34,948 bases of DNA from the NCBI GenBank assembly GCA_024102975.1, contig JAGFJD010000088.1:1-34948 (forward strand), given 5' to 3'. This stretch comes from Phaeodactylibacter sp. Lineage in GTDB: Bacteria > Bacteroidota > Bacteroidia > Chitinophagales > Saprospiraceae. The translations under genes and the position numbers were made by a program. Under the pieces are notes generated by a model. It was not told where the DNA came from. It did no database searches and worked only from the letters and a program-made list of their open reading frames with translations. This document shows, piece after piece, positions 30,680-34,948 of the stretch; position 1 is the first letter of the stretch, and each line of letters begins with the position of its first letter.

Positions 30680-32041
30680 ATGCTTATCCGGTTTTATGTT
30701 GAGAATTTTTCGTCATTTAGAAACAGGCAATCTTTTTCTATGATACCTGGGAAAGGGACGTTGAAGTCAAATCATAAAACTACGCCGGTTAAAGGAATTT
30801 CTGTTTTGAAGGCAGCAGTAGTTTTTGGAGCTAACGCATCAGGAAAGTCCAATCTGATTAAGGCAATCAATTTTGGTAAAAAGCTTGTATTGGAGGACAT
30901 AAAGCCGGGTCAAAAGATTGACTACAGCAAGTTTAGGCTGAATGAGTTGAGTATAGCTGGCAACTCCAGACTAGAATATGAATTGCAACATAATGGAAAG
31001 AATTATGCGTACGGATTTGTGTTCAACAAAGATGGGATTATAGAAGAATGGCTGTATGAAGTGACTAAAAAATCTGACAAAAAAATCTTTGTTAGAAACG
31101 GGAGTTCCTTCGATTTGTCCTATTTAATAAGCATTAACAAACAAAAAGAAGAAAAACAGTTTATTAACTTTATTGCAAAGGGAACACCTGATAACAAGTT
31201 GTTTTTGAATGAAATCAGGTATAGGAAGGTTAAAGAAAACGTAACCGATATTTCTGATATAACAAATGTTCTTGATTGGTTCCTGAATTCACTGAAAGTT
31301 ATTCTTCCGGAGGACAAATATAATGTTGGCTTGAGATTTGAACTTAAGGATGATGAAAAACTATTAAAGTCATTCGAGCAATTTTTAGAATATTTTGATA
31401 CCGGCATTGATGGCGTTTGTTTAGAGCCAATTTCTGTAGAAAAAGTAGATATTCCTGATTTCCTTTTAAAGAGAATTAGCGATGATTTGTTAAATGCCAA
31501 TTCTGAAGAAAAGAGAGCTGCGATTCTTTCAGATAATAACACTACATACTTTATATCAATAATAAACAATGAAGTAGGTTATCATAAATTTATGACTAAA
31601 CATATCATTGATTCCGGAAAAGAAGTGCTATTTGACACGAGTGAGGAATCAGATGGCACCAACAGGATCATCGATTTTATTCCTCTACTAATGGATTTGT
31701 TACAGGGAGATAATGTGTTTATTATTGACGAGATGGAAAGGAGCCTTCATCCTAATCTGATTTATGACCTGATCGATCTTTTCCTGGCGAAAAGCACAAA
31801 TGTCAATAGCCAGATGATCTTGGCAAGCCATGAATCCTCTCTACTTACTCAAAAATTATTAAGGAAAGATGAAATATGGTTCACTGTAAAAGAAACAGAT
31901 GGGTCGACAACTATTCATTCATTGGAAGAATATAATATAAGATTTGATAAAAAAATCCGGAAAGACTATTTGCTTGGAAGATTTAAAGCAATTCCTAAGC
32001 TTGGAAACAGAAACAACCTGACTGTATTGCCAAATCAATGA
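30680..32041 (+). CDS. rloA: RloA/AbiLi-like AAA (ABC-type) ATPase, probable defence protein
   Basis: The 453-aa protein is a single ABC-like AAA ATPase of the AAA_15/AAA_21 kind. It has an N-terminal strand-plus-FSSFR motif (FYVENFSSFRN), Walker A GANASGKS at 50-57, a signature-like ESDGTNR at 323-329, Walker B VFIIDEMERSLHP with Asp350-Glu351, and the switch histidine His384 in LASHESSLL. No nuclease domain is fused; the partner gene 6 bases downstream supplies one. RloA/RloB pairs correspond to AbiLi/AbiLii, an abortive-infection phage-defence type. The cassette is strikingly A+T-rich (ATT, AAT, AAA codons dominate) against GC-rich neighbours, which points to horizontal transfer. PARIS AriA is a related alternative, but the RloB partner favours AbiL. 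Confidence 0.85.
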   Translation: MLIRFYVENFSSFRNRQSFSMIPGKGTLKSNHKTTPVKGISVLKAAVVFGANASGKSNLIKAINFGKKLVLEDIKPGQKIDYSKFRLNELSIAGNSRLEYELQHNGKNYAYGFVFNKDGIIEEWLYEVTKKSDKKIFVRNGSSFDLSYLISINKQKEEKQFINFIAKGTPDNKLFLNEIRYRKVKENVTDISDITNVLDWFLNSLKVILPEDKYNVGLRFELKDDEKLLKSFEQFLEYFDTGIDGVCLEPISVEKVDIPDFLLKRISDDLLNANSEEKRAAILSDNNTTYFISIINNEVGYHKFMTKHIIDSGKEVLFDTSEESDGTNRIIDFIPLLMDLLQGDNVFIIDEMERSLHPNLIYDLIDLFLAKSTNVNSQMILASHESSLLTQKLLRKDEIWFTVKETDGSTTIHSLEEYNIRFDKKIRKDYLLGRFKAIPKLGNRNNLTVLPNQ

Positions 32042-32047
32042 AATTTT

Positions 32048-32701
32048 ATGCCCAGAGAACGCCAAGAATTCTTTAGAGAAAGCAATTCTAAAGAAAAAGA
32101 GAGGATTTACATACTAGCATTTGAAGGCAATGTCACAGAAGTTGAATATTTCGAAGAAATCAAATCATACCAAAGATTCAATGACGAACTCGTACATTTA
32201 CATTTATTGAAACGAAGAAAGTCAGATACAAATAGTTCTCCTAAATATGTTTTTTCAAAACTCAAACGCGAGGCAAAAGAAGAGTATAATTTTAATGATC
32301 AGGATGAATTATGGATGATTATTGACACCGATAGGTGGAAAAATATTCGTGAAATAATAAATCTCTGTTCGTCAGAAGGAAATATGTTTGCCGCTGTCAG
32401 TAACCCTTGTTTTGAGTTTTGGCTGCTCTTGCATGTCAAAAAATTCAGTGACCTTTTAGATGAAGAAAAAACAAATCTGTTACAGAACAGAAAAATTTCA
32501 AATAAAAGAAGATACATAGATAAATTATTAGGAGATGCAATGCCTGATGGATATAATAAGCGCAATCCAAGAACGGCAAGGTTTATATTATTGGTAGACC
32601 ATGCCATTACTGAATCCAGGAATTTGGTAGTCGAAGGAGAGGATTATCCCAAAGGATTAGGATCTCATGTATATAAGATTGTAGAAAAGCTACTAAAGTG
32701 A
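32048..32701 (+). CDS. rloB: RloB/AbiLii-like protein, TOPRIM-type putative nuclease
   Basis: The 217-aa protein fits the RloB family. It has an acidic motif AFEGNVTEVEYFEE with Glu26, a DxD motif in LWMIIDTDRW (Asp93, Asp95), the family hallmark SNPCFEFWLLLH at 118-129, and a C-terminal VYKIVEKLLK. The Glu...DxD arrangement is what a TOPRIM metal site needs, so nuclease activity is likely (inference). It starts 6 bases after the ATPase stop on the same strand and shares its A+T-rich composition, so the two act as one unit. A plausible model is that the ATPase senses infection and releases or activates this nuclease. It converges on the acyltransferase gene 26 bases downstream. Confidence 0.85.
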   Translation: MPRERQEFFRESNSKEKERIYILAFEGNVTEVEYFEEIKSYQRFNDELVHLHLLKRRKSDTNSSPKYVFSKLKREAKEEYNFNDQDELWMIIDTDRWKNIREIINLCSSEGNMFAAVSNPCFEFWLLLHVKKFSDLLDEEKTNLLQNRKISNKRRYIDKLLGDAMPDGYNKRNPRTARFILLVDHAITESRNLVVEGEDYPKGLGSHVYKIVEKLLK

Positions 32702-32727
32702 AGGCTGATCAGAAAGAAAAGCCGTAT

Positions 32728-34041
32728 TCACACCTTGATAAACACCCGCCCCCGATACAACACCCACGCCAGCCCCAGAAACACCAGCACGTTGGCCAGG
32801 GCGAAAGCCAGCGAAGCGTTCATAGGCGAAAAGAAAGGCGCGAATACTGTATCGTACACCCAGCCCTTCACCGTCTGCCGCCCGCCGCCTGCCGCCTGCC
32901 AGCCGATGGTGTACATGAGCTTGGCCACGAAGCCGGAGAGGATGAAGACGAACAGGGCGTTGGTGCCATAGACCACAAAAGGCTGCGCCCGGCGCCGGCA
33001 CTCCAGGATGTCGATCAGCCAGTATGCCACCCCCAGGAAGAGCAGGGCCAACCCGCTGGTATAACACACGTAAGAACTCGTCCAGATTTGTTTGTTGATG
33101 GGGAAGGCCAAATCCCATACCAATCCCAGTGCCGCCAGCAGGGCGCCGGCCGCCAGCAGGCCGGTGGCCTTGTGGTAGGGCCCGCGCGCGGTGCGCAGCC
33201 ATTCTCCCGCCAGCATGCCGCTGATGCCGGTAGCCACGGCCGGCAGGGTGCTGAGCAGGCCCTCGGGATCCCAGGTTTCGGATTGGCGCCAGAGGTGGTT
33301 CGAAGAAAAAACGAGCCGGTCGAACCAGGCGCCCAGGTTGGTTTCGGGTTCCAAATTGGGCGGGTAGCCGCCGGGCACGGGAACCAGGGCCATCAATGCC
33401 CAGTACAACAACAACAACCCGATGCCGGCATAGAGCTGCACCCGCCAGCCGGTACGCAGGAAGAGCAGGGCGCAGATGGCGTAAACGATGGCAATGCGTT
33501 GGAGGACGCCCGGTATCCGCAGCCGGCTGAAGTCGTAGATGCCCCAGCCGGCAAGGGCCATGGCCAGGGCGGTGCCCAAAGCGAGGTAGAGGAAACGGCG
33601 GGCCCACAGCATTCGTTGCGGCTTCTGCCCCAGGCAGACGGCCCGGCTGAAAACAGCCAGGGTGAAAACGCCGAGCAGGATATAATGCAACCACTTCCTG
33701 CCCAAAGGCACATCTTCTGCCATGCCAAAGCTGGGAAATGCCGCCAGGAAAATCCCCAGCCCAAAGAGGATGGCCGCCCGCAGCAGCGTCTTGCGGACCA
33801 GGGCGGCCTGCGGCTGCCCGGCGTATTTGCTCAGCGCCAGCGGAATGGCCACTCCGACGATAAACAGGAAAAAAGGAAAGATCAGGTCGGTGGGCGTGCA
33901 GCCGTGCCACTTCGCGTGCAGCAAGGGCGGATATACCGTGGACCAGCTGCCGGGGTTGTTCACCAGGATCATCCCGGCGATGGTGATGCCGCGAAAGGCG
34001 TCGAGGGAAAGCAGGCGCTGGCTGGAGGTCGTGGCTGGCAT
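32728..34041 (-). CDS. NagX/HGSNAT-like membrane acyltransferase (DUF5009)
   Basis: The 437-aa protein is a polytopic inner-membrane protein with roughly ten to twelve hydrophobic helices. Its N-terminal motif LSLDAFRGITIAGMILVNNPG and the following HAKWHGCTPTDLIFPFFLFIVG are typical of the bacterial relatives of heparan-alpha-glucosaminide N-acetyltransferase (HGSNAT), often annotated NagX. The late RAQPFVVYGTNALFVFILSGF segment also fits. In Bacteroidota these genes commonly accompany amino-sugar use, and the protein may acetylate glucosamine residues across the membrane; no sugar-catabolism genes are adjacent, so the substrate is open. The GC-rich composition returns here after the defence cassette. 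A longer antisense frame over the same DNA is a shadow. Confidence 0.88.
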   Translation of the reverse strand: MPATTSSQRLLSLDAFRGITIAGMILVNNPGSWSTVYPPLLHAKWHGCTPTDLIFPFFLFIVGVAIPLALSKYAGQPQAALVRKTLLRAAILFGLGIFLAAFPSFGMAEDVPLGRKWLHYILLGVFTLAVFSRAVCLGQKPQRMLWARRFLYLALGTALAMALAGWGIYDFSRLRIPGVLQRIAIVYAICALLFLRTGWRVQLYAGIGLLLLYWALMALVPVPGGYPPNLEPETNLGAWFDRLVFSSNHLWRQSETWDPEGLLSTLPAVATGISGMLAGEWLRTARGPYHKATGLLAAGALLAALGLVWDLAFPINKQIWTSSYVCYTSGLALLFLGVAYWLIDILECRRRAQPFVVYGTNALFVFILSGFVAKLMYTIGWQAAGGGRQTVKGWVYDTVFAPFFSPMNASLAFALANVLVFLGLAWVLYRGRVFIKV

Positions 34042-34184
34042 AGGAGGTTCCGGTTAGGTTTACCGGCAAATTTATTCCTTTTTAGCCAAACCGGGAGGAA
34101 GAAGCGCTGATTGTTAATGTTACTGCTGCATTGATAATCGGGAGAGGGAGAAAGGGCTGAAGGGCAGCCCGTCCGAAACAGATA

Positions 34185-34208
34185 ACGGGCCGCTTGAAAG
34201 CGGCCCGT
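34185..34208 (-). terminator. Terminator hairpin of the small lipoprotein gene
   Basis: ACGGGCCGCTT at 34185-34195 pairs perfectly with AAGCGGCCCGT at 34198-34208, an 11-bp GC-rich stem with a 2-base loop. It lies 17 bases after the stop of the gene ending at 34226, read on the minus strand, and is followed by TTATCTGTTT. Confidence 0.6.
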
Positions 34209-34225
34209 CCGAAAAGCAGATTGTA

Positions 34226-34507
34226 TCAGTTACAGGTGTATGTGGTGACCACCTCCTGGGTAACGCCGCCCGCTTCCTGCATGATGGTTATGCTCGGGTT
34301 GGCTTCGACCACATCCAGCGCTTCGTCGCAAAACTGGGTGCCGGAAACCGACTGCGAGCCGAATTCCTTGCCGTCGACGTAAATGACCTGCTCGGCGGAA
34401 CACGTCTTGCAGCGCGGCTCGTTGTCGTCCTTTTTGCAGGAAGCCATTCCGGCGCCCAGGACGAATACGGCAGCGAAGACCAGGATGGATTGAATAAGGG
34501 TTTTCAT
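34226..34507 (-). CDS. Small surface-type lipoprotein of unknown function
   Basis: The 93-aa protein has a lipoprotein signal (SILVFAAVFVLGAGMASC) with the lipidated cysteine at residue 24, followed by KKDDNEP. A C-K-K-D-D stretch right after the cysteine resembles the Bacteroidota lipoprotein export signal that directs lipoproteins to the cell surface. The mature part has four more cysteines (33, 36, 60, 92), enough for two disulfide bonds, with a CKTC pair near the start and a TYTCN end. No domain is recognised. It is a single gene, and a near match to a -7 box (CACCTTTG, 34564-34557 on the minus strand) lies upstream. Confidence 0.8.
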   Translation of the reverse strand: MKTLIQSILVFAAVFVLGAGMASCKKDDNEPRCKTCSAEQVIYVDGKEFGSQSVSGTQFCDEALDVVEANPSITIMQEAGGVTQEVVTTYTCN

Positions 34508-34948
34508 TGTTGATTTTTTAGGTGTTAAAAAAATGACCTTACATGGACTAGTCGGGCAAAGGTGAGAGATGTTACCCCTGAGAGCATGTTTGGAGGTGGT
34601 GCTTTAGCAGCGAAAAAGATCAATTTTGGGTTCTCGCAAGGCTCCCCGACCCTTCGGGTGCGGGGCAGGCTATTTTTTAGCGCATAGCGGCGCTACGGGC
34701 CAAAAAATAGCCGCAGCGAGGTTCCAAAAGTGGGCTTTTGCAGCCTAAATAGCCTGCCCCGTACACGTAGTGTCGGGGACCACCTCCAAACATGCTCTGA
34801 GGAAAAGAAATTTTTAAAAAACTGAATTGGCCCGCCGGCCGGAGATAAGGGGCCGGAGAAAAATTGCGTCCCGGCAGAGCAGCGTCCCGGGCGATCCGGA
34901 AATTGCAAAACAGTTGACAGTCAAAAAGTACCCCGATCCCGAATTGCC
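34508..34948. other. 441-bp spacer at the window end, mostly a palindromic element
   Basis: After the promoter region of the small lipoprotein gene, this spacer is filled by the element at 34578-34801. The remaining 147 bases show no gene; the open frames over the element are read through its arms and are not credible. Confidence 0.6.
34578..34801. mobile_element. 224-bp MITE-like palindromic element with 5-bp direct repeats CTGAG
   Basis: CTGAG at 34578-34582 and at 34797-34801 flank perfect inverted arms (34581-34600 with 34779-34798, overlapping the direct repeats by two bases). Inside are 32-base arms (34644-34675 with 34747-34778) with a few mismatches and an inner 11-base pair (34668-34678 with 34702-34712) around the core GCATAGCGGCGCTACGG. 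The direct repeats look like a target-site duplication. The core resembles that of the element at 9289-9454. No coding capacity and no transposase are seen, so mobility is inferred from structure. Confidence 0.65.

Noticed and set aside
30680-32701. PARIS (AriA/AriB) instead of RloA/RloB
   Set aside because: Both are ATPase + TOPRIM-like pairs, but the second protein has the RloB hallmark SNPCFEFWLLLH, so AbiL/RloB fits better; a profile search would settle it.
32698-34110. Plus-strand frame opposite the acyltransferase
   Set aside because: It is hydrophilic Gln/Gly-rich shadow sequence of a polytopic membrane protein gene and overlaps the rloB stop region.

Overview
The window looks like a chromosomal stretch of a GC-rich member of the Bacteroidota, most plausibly the Saprospiria/Lewinella side of the phylum (inference, no phylogeny run). 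The evidence is four type IX secretion (T9SS) cargo proteins (three with type A and one with type B sorting domains), Bacteroidota-style lipoproteins, TAnnTTTG-type promoter elements with poor Shine-Dalgarno sites, a ribosomal protein S16 with a long acidic tail, and intergenic DNA full of palindromic repeats. I see no rRNA, tRNA, transposase, integrase or CRISPR array.

Layout. 1-3659: the tail of a glycine-rich (TPM/YgcG-like) protein, a free-methionine-sulfoxide-reductase-type GAF protein, and an alpha-glucan phosphorylase. 3660-9092: a repeat-rich spacer, then an ECF sigma factor and a membrane anti-sigma-like protein with a duplicated N-terminal domain, converging on a large exported TPR-CHAT (caspase-like) protein with a C-terminal membrane anchor. 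9093-12793: nested inverted-repeat elements, an unknown tail-anchored secreted protein, and a 1.37-kb spacer without a convincing gene. 12794-17128: three conserved-looking proteins of unknown function and rpsP. 17541-25996: a large choice-of-anchor-L/T9SS type B protein, an Lrp/AsnC regulator, a lipocalin-like lipoprotein translationally coupled to a YjjX-type NTPase, a PKD/T9SS protein, a YhhN membrane protein and a beta-propeller-like T9SS protein. 26006-30408: a translationally coupled pair of Uma2 nucleases, a DUF1579-like secreted protein and a DUF3160/T9SS protein. 30680-32701: an AT-rich two-gene ATPase + RloB cassette (RloA/RloB, AbiLi/AbiLii type), the clearest horizontally acquired island and probably phage defence. 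32728-34507: a NagX/HGSNAT-like acyltransferase and a small lipoprotein, followed by a second large palindromic element.

Two things stand out. One is the sigma/anti-sigma/CHAT locus, where a periplasmic caspase-like protein sits tail-to-tail with the anti-sigma gene and both ends of the locus carry the same GAAGTCT-CC-AGACTTC palindrome, which has even become part of the CHAT reading frame. The other is a set of long inverted-repeat elements. Two of them (9289-9454 and 34578-34801) have unrelated terminal arms but the same GCATAGC...GCTACG core and short direct repeats at their ends, which suggests a family of non-autonomous mobile or structured-RNA elements. All statements are from reading the sequence; no database search was run.
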